Of a DNA stretch of 23,424 nt, positions 1 through 6,893 are shown piece by piece. Below the pieces are notes generated by a model. That model was not told the DNA's origin. It did not search any database and was given only the letters and a program-made list of their open reading frames with translations. Position 1 is the stretch's first letter; the number at the start of each line of letters is the position of its first letter. The position numbers and the translations under genes are program-made. This DNA is from a virus, in the IMG/VR virus record IMGVR_UViG_3300042476_000421, positions 1 through 23,424 of that record, one strand, 5' to 3'.

Positions 1-1
1 T

Positions 2-130
2 ACTATAACCCTGACCGGACTTGTTGCATCGGCTATTAATGGTATTATAGCTTATGTAGCTGTTTATTTTTTTAAGCCATTGTGGGAAAAAATAGTTAAG
101 CTTTTTCTAGATAAGAATAATGTACGTTAA
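2..130 (+). CDS. C-terminal end of a small membrane protein (partial)
   Basis: The reading frame is open from the window edge to a TAA at 128-130 and gives a 42-residue tail. A hydrophobic stretch (LTGLVASAINGIIAYVAVYF) looks like a transmembrane helix. It is followed by a basic tail containing KPLWEKIVKLFLDKNN, as expected for a helix with a cytoplasmic positive end. The next gene starts inside its last codons (ATG at 120), the tight overlap seen throughout this region. The start lies outside the window and the function is unknown. A holin-like or other small phage membrane protein is possible, but nothing here proves it. Confidence 0.55.
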   Translation, partial: TITLTGLVASAINGIIAYVAVYFFKPLWEKIVKLFLDKNNVR

Positions 131-356
131 ATTTATATCTAAAGATAACGAATGGTTTGATAGTGGCACAGAGGTTTTTGATGCTACTGTTTGTGATTGG
201 GGAAGAACCCTGAAAAGAATGACCAAAGAAAATTACGAAAATGTTTGGATTAAAGCGGGCCATATACTAGGACGAGGATTAAGAAATGGTTTTTGGGATG
301 AGGAACTTTGTCCATTAGAAGAATTTGAAATACTATATACAGAGGATCAAATATGA
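120..356 (+). CDS. Hypothetical protein, 78 aa
   Basis: This small acidic protein has several aromatic residues (WFDSG, CDWGR, NGFWDEE) and no recognised catalytic motif, signal peptide or membrane segment. It starts inside the end of the upstream membrane protein gene, and its TGA overlaps the ATG of thyX by four bases (ATGA), so it is probably translationally coupled to thyX. I do not recognise the family. Compact position and coupling argue that it is a real gene. Confidence 0.7.
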   Translation: MYVKFISKDNEWFDSGTEVFDATVCDWGRTLKRMTKENYENVWIKAGHILGRGLRNGFWDEELCPLEEFEILYTEDQI

Positions 357-985
357 ATGTAAAACTAATCAGTGTAACTCCAGATGCAGAAAAATTAATA
401 GCCTATTGTGCCAAGGTAAGCAACCCTAAAGGACAAGATAGCGACAACTATGCTAAATTACTAAAGTATTGCATAGAGCATCACCATTGGAGCATATTTG
501 AAATGGCATTTCTAACTCTTGAGATTAACACTACAAGAGGAATTGCTGCTCAAATTCTACGACATAGATCGTTCACTTTTCAAGAATTCTCACAGAGATA
601 TGCTGATGCTTCATTGCTATCAGAAGAAATTCCAGTATTTGAATTACGTCGCCAAGATACTAAGAATAGACAAAATAGTATAGATGATATAGCCGATGAA
701 ACAAGAGTTAAATGGAATACTAAAATTCGTGAGCATTTTGCTAAAAGCAAAGCTCTTTATGATGGTATGATAGCTGATGGAATAGCTAAAGAATGTGCTA
801 GATTCATACTACCATTAGCAACCCCAACCAAACTTTATATGAGTGGCAGCATACGGTCATGGACCCACTATATTAATCTAAGGTCTGCTCATGGAACTCA
901 AAAAGAACATATGGATATTGCTAATGAAGCTAAAGAAATTTTTAAAACTCAATTCCCTATTATATCGGAGGCTTTAGAATGGTAG
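353..985 (+). CDS. thyX: FAD-dependent thymidylate synthase ThyX
   Basis: ThyX converts dUMP to dTMP using methylene-tetrahydrofolate, FAD and NADPH, supplying thymidine for phage DNA synthesis. The signature RHRx7S is present: R70-H71-R72, seven residues, then S80, followed by QRY. Upstream HHHWSIFE (about 43-50) matches the family segment that helps shape the active site. The C-terminal part (about 145-185, LPLATPTKLYMSGSIRSW, then NLRSAHGTQKEH) is also characteristic of ThyX. At 210 aa it is slightly short but complete. The ATG overlaps the previous stop (ATGA), and the downstream gene starts inside its last three codons. ThyX is common in large phages. Confidence 0.95.
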   Translation: MNVKLISVTPDAEKLIAYCAKVSNPKGQDSDNYAKLLKYCIEHHHWSIFEMAFLTLEINTTRGIAAQILRHRSFTFQEFSQRYADASLLSEEIPVFELRRQDTKNRQNSIDDIADETRVKWNTKIREHFAKSKALYDGMIADGIAKECARFILPLATPTKLYMSGSIRSWTHYINLRSAHGTQKEHMDIANEAKEIFKTQFPIISEALEW

Positions 986-1176
986 AAAAAGAATTCATTG
1001 TAACTGGACAACTTAAAGAGACAAATGGAACAGACAAACAGATGTTAATTTTACATCGTTCTTTTTTTACTTCATCCAAAGAAGAAGCTATCAAAAACTT
1101 TCATACTTATTTTGAACCGGAACTAAAAGTAATTAAGATTTTTTCTGTGGTAGACGATAAAGGAATTTTAGTATAA
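979..1176 (+). CDS. Hypothetical protein, 65 aa
   Basis: Its ATG lies seven bases inside the end of thyX, and its TAA shares one base with the ATG of the following gene (TAATG), so it belongs to the same transcript. The protein mixes beta-like stretches (EFIVTGQL, MLILHRSFF, VIKIFSVV) with a short helical segment (SKEEAIKNFHTYF), suggesting a small alpha/beta fold. No motif assigns a function. Confidence 0.7.
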   Translation: MVEKEFIVTGQLKETNGTDKQMLILHRSFFTSSKEEAIKNFHTYFEPELKVIKIFSVVDDKGILV

Positions 1177-1808
1177 TGGATACCAAATTAGACTTCACTC
1201 TAAAAGTAGTAAAAGAATTACTATCTCATCAGTTTTCTGTCAAGCTATTAAATGTGGACAACATTGATGGTTATGGTGGATGGTTTGGAACAGATGAAGG
1301 TGAAGAAGAATTTGTGGTCGCTATGAAACATCATATGGGTTTTGAAATTTTGATTCATGAGTATTGTCATTTTTTACAGTGGAAACATGATCGTAAATTA
1401 TGGGATAAGAGTATATTGACCTATGATATTCTATTTGATTGGATTAGTTTCCCGTCACTAAAATACTCAGAAGATATTAAAGATTGTGAATATACAAATG
1501 AACAATTAGATCAGAGTTTACATGATATTCTAGAAATAGAACATGATTGTGAAAAAAGAGTTCTAAAATTAGTAGCAAATAATCCTATAGAAAATTTTGA
1601 TACCGACAAATATATCCGGGCAGTTAATGCTTATTTATGGAGTTATCATCTAAATAGAGAATTAAGGAAAAGGCCGGTTAGACCAATATATTCAGAAAGA
1701 GTTTTAACTGGTATGCCAAATACTTTTAATAAATCTTTAGAGTATTATCTTGATTCCTCTAATTTAACCAACGATATGCGTTTAGCATTGTTGCAAGAAT
1801 ACGCATAA
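1176..1808 (+). CDS. Zincin-like putative metallopeptidase (HExxH)
   Basis: Residues 59-67 (LIHEYCHFL) contain H61-E62-x-x-H65, the zinc-binding helix of zincin metallopeptidases. It is preceded by a hydrophobic strand (FEILI), as usual in this fold. A downstream acidic segment, LEIEHDCEKR (about residues 119-128), could supply the third metal ligand. There is no signal peptide, so the protein is probably intracellular. It is translationally coupled to the upstream gene by TAATG and is the last gene before the uvdE promoter. Whether it is an active peptidase, and on what substrate, cannot be told from the sequence. Confidence 0.6.
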   Translation: MDTKLDFTLKVVKELLSHQFSVKLLNVDNIDGYGGWFGTDEGEEEFVVAMKHHMGFEILIHEYCHFLQWKHDRKLWDKSILTYDILFDWISFPSLKYSEDIKDCEYTNEQLDQSLHDILEIEHDCEKRVLKLVANNPIENFDTDKYIRAVNAYLWSYHLNRELRKRPVRPIYSERVLTGMPNTFNKSLEYYLDSSNLTNDMRLALLQEYA

Positions 1809-1822
1809 AAATTCAAGAACTG

Positions 1823-1851
1823 TTGACAACAACGCCGATAAGTGATATAAT
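1823..1851 (+). promoter_or_regulatory. Sigma70-type promoter with GCCGATAA spacer element (uvdE)
   Basis: A perfect TTGACA (1823-1828), a 17-base spacer and a perfect TATAAT (1846-1851) lie just upstream of uvdE. The spacer contains GCCGATAA five bases after the -35 box, an element shared with other strong promoters in the window. Predicted transcription starts near 1858, leaving a very short leader before the GGAG ribosome binding site. Confidence 0.9.
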
Positions 1852-1869
1852 CAGCGAAACGGAGATTTT

Positions 1870-2793
1870 ATGAGTATCAGACCGGGGCTTTGTTGTATAA
1901 GTTTAACACTTCAAGAACGTGATCCTCCAGTTAAATTCCAGACAATGACATATAAGCGATTTTCTAGTTTGCCTAGAAACGAAGCACTGGAAATACTAGG
2001 TAACAGGATTCTTAATAATCTTGAAACTACTAATGAAACTATCAAATTTTGTGCTGAAAATAATTGGGTTTATCGTGTTAGTAGCGATATTTTCCCACTA
2101 ATTACTTATGATCAAGCGAATGTAAACCTAGAAGATTTGCCAAATTATGAAGATATTCAAGATGAGTTTGATAATATCTCACAAACTATTTCCTCTACTA
2201 ATGTTCGGGTTTCTGCTCATCCTAGTGAATTTAATAGTTTGTCAAGCCTCAACGAAAAAGTTGTTGAAAAAACAATCACAGAACTTAATTTCTACAGCAG
2301 TTTCTTTGATAGAATTGGACTTCCAGCAGATACTAGATCGGCCATGAATTTTCATATCCATAACAATAATGGTACTAGAGAAGAAATATCCCACAGATTT
2401 TACAACAACTTTAAAAAGCTTGATGAAAACTGTCAAGCCCGCACTGTAATAGAAAATGATGACAAACTTAATTGTTGGAGTGTTAAAGAACTAGTAGATA
2501 TTTTTCATCCAATTACCCGTATACCTATTACTTTCGACTATTTGCATCACAAATGTCATCCAAATAATTTGACAGAATGTGAGGCGATTAATATGTGTTA
2601 TGATACATGGCAAACTCGTCCACTTTTTCATTATAGTGAAAGTAGGCCCGGTAATAATCCAAGAGCCCATAATGATTATGCCGAAAACTATTTCGATAGT
2701 TATGGGTTAGAGTTTGACTGTGATTTTGAACTAAAAGCAAAATGTTTTGCTATTAAAAAATGGACCGATTCTTTTATTACTACAGGAGTTTAA
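1870..2793 (+). CDS. uvdE: UV-damage endonuclease (UvdE/UvsE family)
   Basis: This is a TIM-barrel, metal-dependent endonuclease that nicks DNA 5' to UV photoproducts and starts an alternative excision repair pathway. The opening (RPGLCCISLTLQ) is the typical first strand of UVDE. Probable metal ligands appear in family order: H117 (SAHPSEF), H162/H164 (FHIHNN), E195 (VIENDDK), D223 and H226 (FDYLHHK), H254 and E257 (FHYSESRPG). The 307-residue length matches bacterial homologues. The ATG follows a GGAG site and lies under its own strong promoter. With the ligase and glycosylase in this window it forms a phage repair set. Confidence 0.93.
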   Translation: MSIRPGLCCISLTLQERDPPVKFQTMTYKRFSSLPRNEALEILGNRILNNLETTNETIKFCAENNWVYRVSSDIFPLITYDQANVNLEDLPNYEDIQDEFDNISQTISSTNVRVSAHPSEFNSLSSLNEKVVEKTITELNFYSSFFDRIGLPADTRSAMNFHIHNNNGTREEISHRFYNNFKKLDENCQARTVIENDDKLNCWSVKELVDIFHPITRIPITFDYLHHKCHPNNLTECEAINMCYDTWQTRPLFHYSESRPGNNPRAHNDYAENYFDSYGLEFDCDFELKAKCFAIKKWTDSFITTGV

Positions 2794-2795
2794 TT

Positions 2796-2942
2796 ATGCC
2801 CCAAGTTGGAACTATTGTAATTAGTGACAGTGTTAATACTCAAGCTATGATTAACTTGATCAAAACAGATCCTAAGCTTACTATAGGTAAGGAACAGGTT
2901 ACAGAAAATGGCGTTAGATACGTTCCAATAGAAAAGAACTAA
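2796..2942 (+). CDS. Hypothetical protein, 48 aa
   Basis: An AGGAG site at 2784-2788 decides the ATG at 2796. An in-frame upstream extension into uvdE is less likely. The protein (MPQVGTIVISDSVNTQ..., ending in RYVPIEKN) looks like a tiny alpha/beta domain. It follows uvdE by two bases and is probably co-transcribed with it. No function is recognised. Confidence 0.65.
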   Translation: MPQVGTIVISDSVNTQAMINLIKTDPKLTIGKEQVTENGVRYVPIEKN

Positions 2943-2943
2943 T

Positions 2944-3090
2944 ATGAGTGCATGGCTTATTATTTTTACTGGTTTTGTATACGCTTATGTTGCAATAGAA
3001 CAGGGGTGTAAAGGTAATACTGGTATGCTTATAGCGTATACTGGTTATGCCTTTGCTAATATAGGATTATATCTATTAGCTTCTAAGTAA
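2944..3090 (+). CDS. Small two-helix membrane protein, 48 aa
   Basis: This short gene encodes MSAWLIIFTGFVYAYVAIEQ, then a polar link GCKGNTG, then MLIAYTGYAFANIGLYLLAS. The two hydrophobic segments of about 18-20 residues are joined by a short polar loop, a hairpin membrane protein. It begins one base after the previous stop, so it is in the same operon. Small membrane proteins of this shape are frequent in large phages. The specific role is unknown. Confidence 0.7.
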   Translation: MSAWLIIFTGFVYAYVAIEQGCKGNTGMLIAYTGYAFANIGLYLLASK

Positions 3091-3100
3091 AAGGAAAGTT

Positions 3101-3280
3101 ATGAATAAACCTAATAAGCCTAATCCAAGACCATTAAATCCAGAATCTCCAAGATCTAAAAAGGTTAATGTTACTCCGTTACCTAAAATTCATCCAGAAG
3201 ATGCTGATGATATTTATATCTTGGATGAAGTAAATAAAAAGCTGAATGAAATTTATAATGAAGATAATAAAGAAGGCTAA
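3101..3280 (+). CDS. Hypothetical proline-rich small protein, 59 aa
   Basis: AAGGAAAG just upstream serves as ribosome binding site. The first half is rich in Pro, Asn and Lys (MNKPNKPNPRPLNPESPR) and probably disordered. The second half is acidic and helical (DADDIYILDEVNKKLNEIY). No known domain is seen. It fills the gap between two other small genes in the same orientation with good spacing, which supports it being real. Confidence 0.65.
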   Translation: MNKPNKPNPRPLNPESPRSKKVNVTPLPKIHPEDADDIYILDEVNKKLNEIYNEDNKEG

Positions 3281-3297
3281 ATAGCAAGGAAGCTATT

Positions 3298-3537
3298 ATG
3301 AAATACGGAAATTGTTTTACCGGAGCAGTTATGCTCTTGTGGACACAGAGAGATCATAAACCAAGACTAATATTAAGAACAAGACCGGGAACTATGGTTC
3401 CTCATTTTATGGTTAAAACAAACTCTGAAATTCACCATTATAAGGTGCATAAGGAAATTCTTCCTTGGCCTTTATGTTATTTCTTTTTTGAGGGAAGATT
3501 CCAAACTGTTCCAGATGCTATTGACGAATCCTTTTAG
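3298..3537 (+). CDS. Hypothetical protein, 79 aa
   Basis: AAGGAAG ten bases upstream fits the ATG. The sequence is compact and aromatic-rich (GNCFTGAVMLLW, RTRPGTMVPHFMV, LPWPLCYFFFEGRF), suggesting a small beta-rich fold. The hydrophobic stretches are interrupted by charges, so a membrane protein is unlikely. The end of the gene overlaps the -35 box of the next promoter. The family is not assigned a function. Confidence 0.7.
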   Translation: MKYGNCFTGAVMLLWTQRDHKPRLILRTRPGTMVPHFMVKTNSEIHHYKVHKEILPWPLCYFFFEGRFQTVPDAIDESF

Positions 3538-3548
3538 TGTGATATACT
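3521..3548 (+). promoter_or_regulatory. Sigma70-type promoter upstream of deaminase-like gene
   Basis: TTGACG (3521-3526), a 16-base spacer and TATACT (3543-3548) overlap the end of the preceding gene and precede the gene at 3573 by 24 bases. Unlike most strong promoters here, its spacer lacks the GCCGAT element. Confidence 0.7.
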
Positions 3549-3572
3549 AGAGTCTCACTAACAGAGAAGTTT

Positions 3573-4031
3573 ATGAAGATAATTCAAAAAACTATTAAGA
3601 AAGCATACAATAGCTGGAATCCTTGTAAGGAAATTCGTTGCTATCATTTTGCCGCTGCCTTTGATGGTACTAAGCTTATAGGATTCACTCAAAATAATCC
3701 TATTAAAACTCATACTGGTGCTTATAGAATAGGTGAAAATTTCAATCTTCCCAAATATAAGGAACATCCATTTTATCATGCTGAGTCTCATCTTGTATCT
3801 CAATTACTTGATAGGTATAATTCCATTGATCCTAATTGGTCACTTGTTGTTATGCGAATTAACAGAAGAGGACTTGTACTAGGAAGTAAGCCTTGCGAGA
3901 ATTGTAGTCAGCTTCTTAATGCTGTAGGATTAGATACTATTTATTATAGTACTGATGATGGAGATTTTACCAATAGTTTTGGAACTTTGATTGGAGTTGG
4001 CGGCTTGACAATGCCGATGATGATGGTATAA
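3573..4031 (+). CDS. Cytidine/dCMP deaminase-like protein
   Basis: The zinc-dependent deaminase signature is visible. H69-A70-E71 (YHAESHLVSQL) supplies one zinc ligand and the proton-shuttling Glu. P107-C108-E-N-C111 (KPCENC) supplies the two cysteine ligands. A preceding strand (FAAAFDGTKLIGF) and following strand (LVVMRINRRG) match the deaminase fold. At 152 aa it is the right size for a free nucleoside or nucleotide deaminase. The likely role is pyrimidine salvage feeding ThyX with dUMP, but a nucleic-acid-editing role cannot be excluded. It has its own promoter. The next promoter lies inside its last codons. Confidence 0.8.
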   Translation: MKIIQKTIKKAYNSWNPCKEIRCYHFAAAFDGTKLIGFTQNNPIKTHTGAYRIGENFNLPKYKEHPFYHAESHLVSQLLDRYNSIDPNWSLVVMRINRRGLVLGSKPCENCSQLLNAVGLDTIYYSTDDGDFTNSFGTLIGVGGLTMPMMMV

Positions 4032-4032
4032 T
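4005..4032 (+). promoter_or_regulatory. Sigma70-type promoter with GCCGATGA spacer element
   Basis: A perfect TTGACA (4005-4010), a 16-base spacer and a perfect TATAAT (4027-4032) sit within the last codons of the deaminase gene. The spacer carries GCCGATGA two bases after the -35 box. The promoter drives the zinc-finger gene at 4052. Confidence 0.85.
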
Positions 4033-4051
4033 TCGTAAACGGAGGCTACCT

Positions 4052-4270
4052 ATGAATTGTATTTATTGCAAAAATTGCGTTGGTGTTGACCGTTACGAAT
4101 TTCTTGTAGAAACTGGTCGTAAAGTTATTTGCAAAGAATGTAGCGTCGAGGATCGTGCTGTGGGATTTATGGATTGGGGACATAAAACAGCACCAAGTTT
4201 AGTGATGGTTCCTAGTAACGCTAAAGAAACTATTCGTATTTTAGATAGAGCAAACAGGAGAAGCAGATGA
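4052..4270 (+). CDS. Small zinc-finger protein, 72 aa
   Basis: Four cysteines are set as C3-x2-C6 and a second pair at ICKEC (about residues 27-30), which could bind one zinc ion; C9 is a spare cysteine. The C-terminal half (GFMDWGHKTAPSLVMVPSN, then basic NRRSR) is not recognised. An ACGGAGG site lies eight bases upstream of the ATG, directly under a strong promoter. The next gene is coupled by ATGA. A nucleic-acid- or protein-binding role is likely but not specific. Confidence 0.75.
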   Translation: MNCIYCKNCVGVDRYEFLVETGRKVICKECSVEDRAVGFMDWGHKTAPSLVMVPSNAKETIRILDRANRRSR

Positions 4271-4488
4271 ATAAAATGACTTGGCTTGATCTTTATACTT
4301 TTCTGAATGAAAAAGCTAATAGTGTTAAATCTATTGGTACTTTTGACTGGAATCGTCCCGTTTTGGTACACGATGCTGATACTGGTGATGAATTTATCTG
4401 CGATACATATTATGTGACAGATAATCGTGGAGATGATAGGCTTGTGCTTATTACTAATATTGAAAAGATTTTTGAGGAGAATCGTTAA
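4267..4488 (+). CDS. Hypothetical protein, 73 aa
   Basis: An AGGAGAAG site within the previous gene and an ATGA overlap support this start. The protein contains TWLDLYTFLNEK, a strand-rich centre (RPVLVHDADTGDEFICDTYYV) and a final RLVLITNIEK. Small proteins with this TW-LY...VHDADTGDE pattern recur in phages as far as I recall, without a known function. It is in an operon with the zinc-finger gene. Confidence 0.7.
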   Translation: MNKMTWLDLYTFLNEKANSVKSIGTFDWNRPVLVHDADTGDEFICDTYYVTDNRGDDRLVLITNIEKIFEENR

Positions 4489-4721
4489 TGGATTTTGAAA
4501 TTGAGAGTTTGCTTTTTAAACAGGTAACGAAGCCCAAGTATTATTTGATGACTAAAATTAATAAATTGTGGGAAAATAGATACAGAGTTAATGTTTATAT
4601 TCAAATAGAAGAAGAAGGTCTTGCAAAAAAACGTATTCATGATAGTTATTTTTGTCATTATGATCCCGGTAAGTTAACCATTATTCCAGAAAAGGATTAT
4701 GCGTCCAAACTTACAGGATAA
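4488..4721 (+). CDS. Hypothetical protein, 77 aa
   Basis: It is coupled to the previous gene by TAATG. The protein alternates beta-like and charged segments (YLMTKINKLWENRYRVNVYIQ, then YFCHYDPGKLTIIPEKDYASK) and has no catalytic signature. It is the last gene of the 4052-4721 operon and is followed by an inverted repeat. Confidence 0.65.
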   Translation: MDFEIESLLFKQVTKPKYYLMTKINKLWENRYRVNVYIQIEEEGLAKKRIHDSYFCHYDPGKLTIIPEKDYASKLTG

Positions 4722-4726
4722 TTTAA

Positions 4727-4755
4727 AAACCTCAAGTATATTTGGTGCTAGGTTT
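4727..4755. repeat. Inverted repeat AAACCT / AGGTTT between operons
   Basis: AAACCT at 4727-4732 and AGGTTT at 4750-4755 can form a six-base stem with a 17-base loop, just after the 4488 gene and 32 bases before the next promoter. No T-run follows, so a rho-independent terminator is doubtful. The same arm sequence occurs at 10321-10346 in the same position relative to another promoter. Confidence 0.35.
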
Positions 4756-4786
4756 GAAAAATCCAGAATCGTCTAAAGAGTACCCC

Positions 4787-4814
4787 TTGACAACTCCGAT
4801 AACTGTGTTATACT
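4787..4814 (+). promoter_or_regulatory. Sigma70-type promoter with TCCGATAA spacer element
   Basis: TTGACA (4787-4792), a 16-base spacer and TATACT (4809-4814). The spacer has TCCGATAA, a one-base variant of the shared element. The gene at 4851 follows with an AGGAG site. Confidence 0.85.
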
Positions 4815-4850
4815 TAGAGCGTATCAACTACACTTCACAGGAGATTAAAG

Positions 4851-5264
4851 ATGGGACTTGGTAAGGGTAAAAAAGCTTGTCCAGATTGCGGAACTACAAC
4901 TGGCCCAAGGGCATATTGTTGCAAAAAGTGCAATCATATTTTTATATTTAAGCCCAAGAGCAAAGAGGCTAAGAATACTAAGATCATTCAAAAGGTTGAT
5001 TGGAAAACTCTGGTCAAGGGAGAGAGAATAAAGGTTGCTGGTGGACCGTACTATGTATCCAAGGGCGAATTTATTCCTATGGGATATAGAGGGCGTTTTG
5101 TTGTTGAGAGCGTAGACGATAAAGGTATTCGTGCTTATGGTCTTGACAAGTCCAGCGGCTTCTGTCATATTTATATGGGAAGGGATTTTCAAAATCCAGA
5201 AACAGGAGTTTGGAAAACAAAGCACAAACTGATGAAACTCAAACCTAAAACGGAGACTGTCTAA
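4851..5264 (+). CDS. Zinc-ribbon protein, 137 aa
   Basis: The N-terminus has CPDC (C10, C13) and CCKKC (about 23-27), a zinc ribbon. It is followed by a basic linker rich in Lys (KPKSKEAKNTK) and a second, strand-rich domain from about residue 50 (WKTLVKGERIKVAGGPYYVS, GYRGRFVVESV) that resembles a small beta-barrel. The start follows ACAGGAG and a strong promoter. Zinc ribbon, basic linker and barrel suggest RNA or DNA binding, but the family is not assigned. It is coupled to the next gene by TAATG. Confidence 0.75.
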   Translation: MGLGKGKKACPDCGTTTGPRAYCCKKCNHIFIFKPKSKEAKNTKIIQKVDWKTLVKGERIKVAGGPYYVSKGEFIPMGYRGRFVVESVDDKGIRAYGLDKSSGFCHIYMGRDFQNPETGVWKTKHKLMKLKPKTETV

Positions 5265-5554
5265 TGAGTCTTGAAGGAGGTTTTACTAAAACTCAAAAAG
5301 ACCAATTAAATAATCTGTTGGATCATAGAGATTCTATAGTCAATAATTTATATCATATAGAGAGAATTCTTAAAGTATATTTTCCAGAAGAGTTTGAATT
5401 AGCATATCAGCATTGGATTCCACAGATTATTACTGCTCTTTATGAAGATGGTCGTTGGTTGCCTAGAGGAGATCAAACTATGCAAAAAACTTTGAATAGA
5501 TTATTGGATAAAAGTAGTCAAAAAATAGATCAAACAGTTAAGAAATTTATTTAA
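5264..5554 (+). CDS. Hypothetical helical protein, 96 aa
   Basis: The protein is predicted mostly helical (TQKDQLNNLLDHRDSIVNNL, then LNRLLDKSSQKIDQTVKKFI) with an aromatic centre (YFPEEFELAYQHWIPQ). It is coupled to the zinc-ribbon gene by TAATG. No catalytic motif is seen and the function is unknown. Confidence 0.7.
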   Translation: MSLEGGFTKTQKDQLNNLLDHRDSIVNNLYHIERILKVYFPEEFELAYQHWIPQIITALYEDGRWLPRGDQTMQKTLNRLLDKSSQKIDQTVKKFI

Positions 5555-5569
5555 TTGGGGTATATTACT

Positions 5570-5983
5570 ATGAGTGAGATTTATTCTATTAGCGATTTGA
5601 ACAGGTATGCTGAAAGTATTAGAAAAAATGCTGCTCTATCATTTACAGAATTTTATGATGAAAATCTTGATGATTTTATCAGCATAGTCCAAACTACCAA
5701 TTTGATTAAAAGCAACTGTATCGGAGAGGATGAGGACGGCAACCTATTAATTGATGAAGATAGCTACAATAGAACTTTTGAAGAAGTCACAATGTGGCTA
5801 TATAATGTTGGTTTGGCAAAACTAGCTGCTGAAGGCAGAGTAGAGTGTGCTTGGGATGATAAATTAAACGAAATGGTTTTCTGGATATCTTCTAGTGAAT
5901 TAACATTAAAGACCCAAGATGATGAACCACAACCACAACCAAAACGAAAAACTTCTAAAAGAAATAACAAGCCTAAAAGCTAA
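5570..5983 (+). CDS. Hypothetical protein, 137 aa, paralogue of the 21084 gene
   Basis: The ATG at 5570 is chosen over an in-frame TTG at 5555 because GGGG at 5557-5560 gives proper spacing. The acidic, helical protein ends its globular part with LAAEGRVECAWDDKLNEMVFWI (in two pieces: LAAEGRVE and AWDDKLNEMVFWI). This closely resembles LVNNGLLE plus AFDEENNDFIFWV in the protein at 21084-21515. The shared pattern looks like the last helix and beta-wing of a winged-helix domain, which would imply nucleic acid or protein binding (inference). The tail is PQPQPK followed by Lys/Arg-rich sequence. Confidence 0.7.
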   Translation: MSEIYSISDLNRYAESIRKNAALSFTEFYDENLDDFISIVQTTNLIKSNCIGEDEDGNLLIDEDSYNRTFEEVTMWLYNVGLAKLAAEGRVECAWDDKLNEMVFWISSSELTLKTQDDEPQPQPKRKTSKRNNKPKS

Positions 5984-6104
5984 ATTAGATGAATTAAAAG
6001 AGCGGTTTGATTCTGACTATTGTAAGAAGTGTAGAGAAATAGAGACAGAGATTCAAGGATGCGAACAAGAAATTATGGATCTGAAAAATCTTTTTGTAAC
6101 ATGA
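5919..6104 (+). CDS. Small coiled-coil protein, 61 aa
   Basis: The frame encodes a coiled-coil (LLKEITSLKAKLDELKERFD, then REIETEIQGCEQEIMDLKNL) with a CKKC pair in the middle. The start overlaps the previous gene by 65 bases, which is unusual, and no clear ribosome binding site precedes ATGATG at 5919. Its stop overlaps the next start as ATGATG/TGA, which supports it being translated. A later start is possible. Confidence 0.5.
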   Translation: MMNHNHNQNEKLLKEITSLKAKLDELKERFDSDYCKKCREIETEIQGCEQEIMDLKNLFVT

Positions 6105-6313
6105 TGGGGAATTTGAGAGAGTGGTCGCTTAACCTTTCTTTCAAAAGGAGACTTTGTTATATCTCTGGTGAAAATCTATGGTTTAAAATAGCATATCGTG
6201 GCAGAAAGAAAGTTTGGAGTATTATAGATAATGGACGATCAATCAACGATGATATATGGATATCTCAAAAAGAATACTTCAATATGATAAGAAAAGGAAA
6301 GTTAAATGTGTAA
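6101..6313 (+). CDS. Hypothetical basic protein, 70 aa
   Basis: The ATG at 6101 overlaps the upstream TGA, so translation is likely coupled. The frame also extends further upstream to 6059, but that start would overlap coding sequence. The protein is basic (LSFKRRLCY, YRGRKKVW) and ends in ISQKEYFNMIRKGKLNV. No recognised domain. Confidence 0.6.
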   Translation: MMGNLREWSLNLSFKRRLCYISGENLWFKIAYRGRKKVWSIIDNGRSINDDIWISQKEYFNMIRKGKLNV

Positions 6314-6509
6314 TAGACCACTATGGAAATTAAGTTTTTTTGTTTTGCTCTTTGGATCATTGTTACTGTCTCTTGGTTATAATTTACATTTGATTAATTG
6401 TGTTAACAAGCTAGAGAATTCACTACAGAATAATCATTGGATTACTGATCAAGAATATAGTGAAATAAAAAAAGAGCTTTTGAGACTCGAAAAGGTTAAA
6501 TACGAATAA
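6306..6509 (+). CDS. Single-pass membrane protein with coiled-coil tail, 67 aa
   Basis: One hydrophobic helix (LWKLSFFVLLFGSLLLSLGY, about residues 6-25) is preceded by a few residues and followed by a helical charged tail (NCVNKLENSLQNN, EYSEIKKELLRLEKV). The shape recalls phage spanin or Rz-type proteins, but length and context do not prove that. It overlaps the previous gene by eight bases and ends ten bases before the tmRNA. Confidence 0.65.
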   Translation: MCNRPLWKLSFFVLLFGSLLLSLGYNLHLINCVNKLENSLQNNHWITDQEYSEIKKELLRLEKVKYE

Positions 6510-6518
6510 TTTTATATG

Positions 6519-6871
6519 GGGGGCGTAACGGTATCGACTGGATATGGAAAATTATATTAGCAAGTAGTAGTTGATCTGGTGGCTACTTTAAAACCAGATT
6601 AAACGCTTAACTGGCGTAAATCAGTTAGCCCTTGCTGCTTAATTAAATAGCAGCAACAATCTTAGGAAGCGATAAAGGTAGCGTCCAAAAGATTGTCGTA
6701 AAATCCTTTGGCTCCTGTTAGTGGTGACGGTTAACAGGCTAAGATGTGTCACTAGGATTGATGAATGTTTTTTATTCTTTAGTCATATCCAAAATTTTAT
6801 GAATAAAATAAACTTGTAGAAGATGTAATTAGAAATATCGCAGCAAATGGGTTCGACTCCCATCGCCTCCA
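6519..6871 (+). ncRNA. ssrA: Transfer-messenger RNA (tmRNA), one-piece
   Basis: The 5' end GGGGGCGTAACGGTATCGAC and the 3' end ATGGGTTCGACTCCCATCGC plus CTCCA match the tRNA-like domain of tmRNA. The acceptor stem 6519-6525 pairs with 6864-6870 (one G-U). The T-arm is ATGGG-TTCGACT-CCCAT, with discriminator A at 6871. CCA is not encoded. The likely tag frame begins at GGC (6613) and ends in TAA (6640-6642), giving GVNQLALAA, with the usual hydrophobic ALAA-type degradation end. The stop sits in a GCTGCT...AGCAGC hairpin as in other tmRNAs. tmRNA frees stalled ribosomes and tags their products for proteolysis. A phage copy may help translation late in infection. Confidence 0.95.
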
Positions 6872-6893
6872 CTGTTTAAGAAGAGAAAAAGCT

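Noticed and set aside
5919-5983. Unusually long 65-base overlap for the coiled-coil gene
   Set aside because: A shorter start is possible, so the overlap is not claimed as dual coding; no test can be done by eye.
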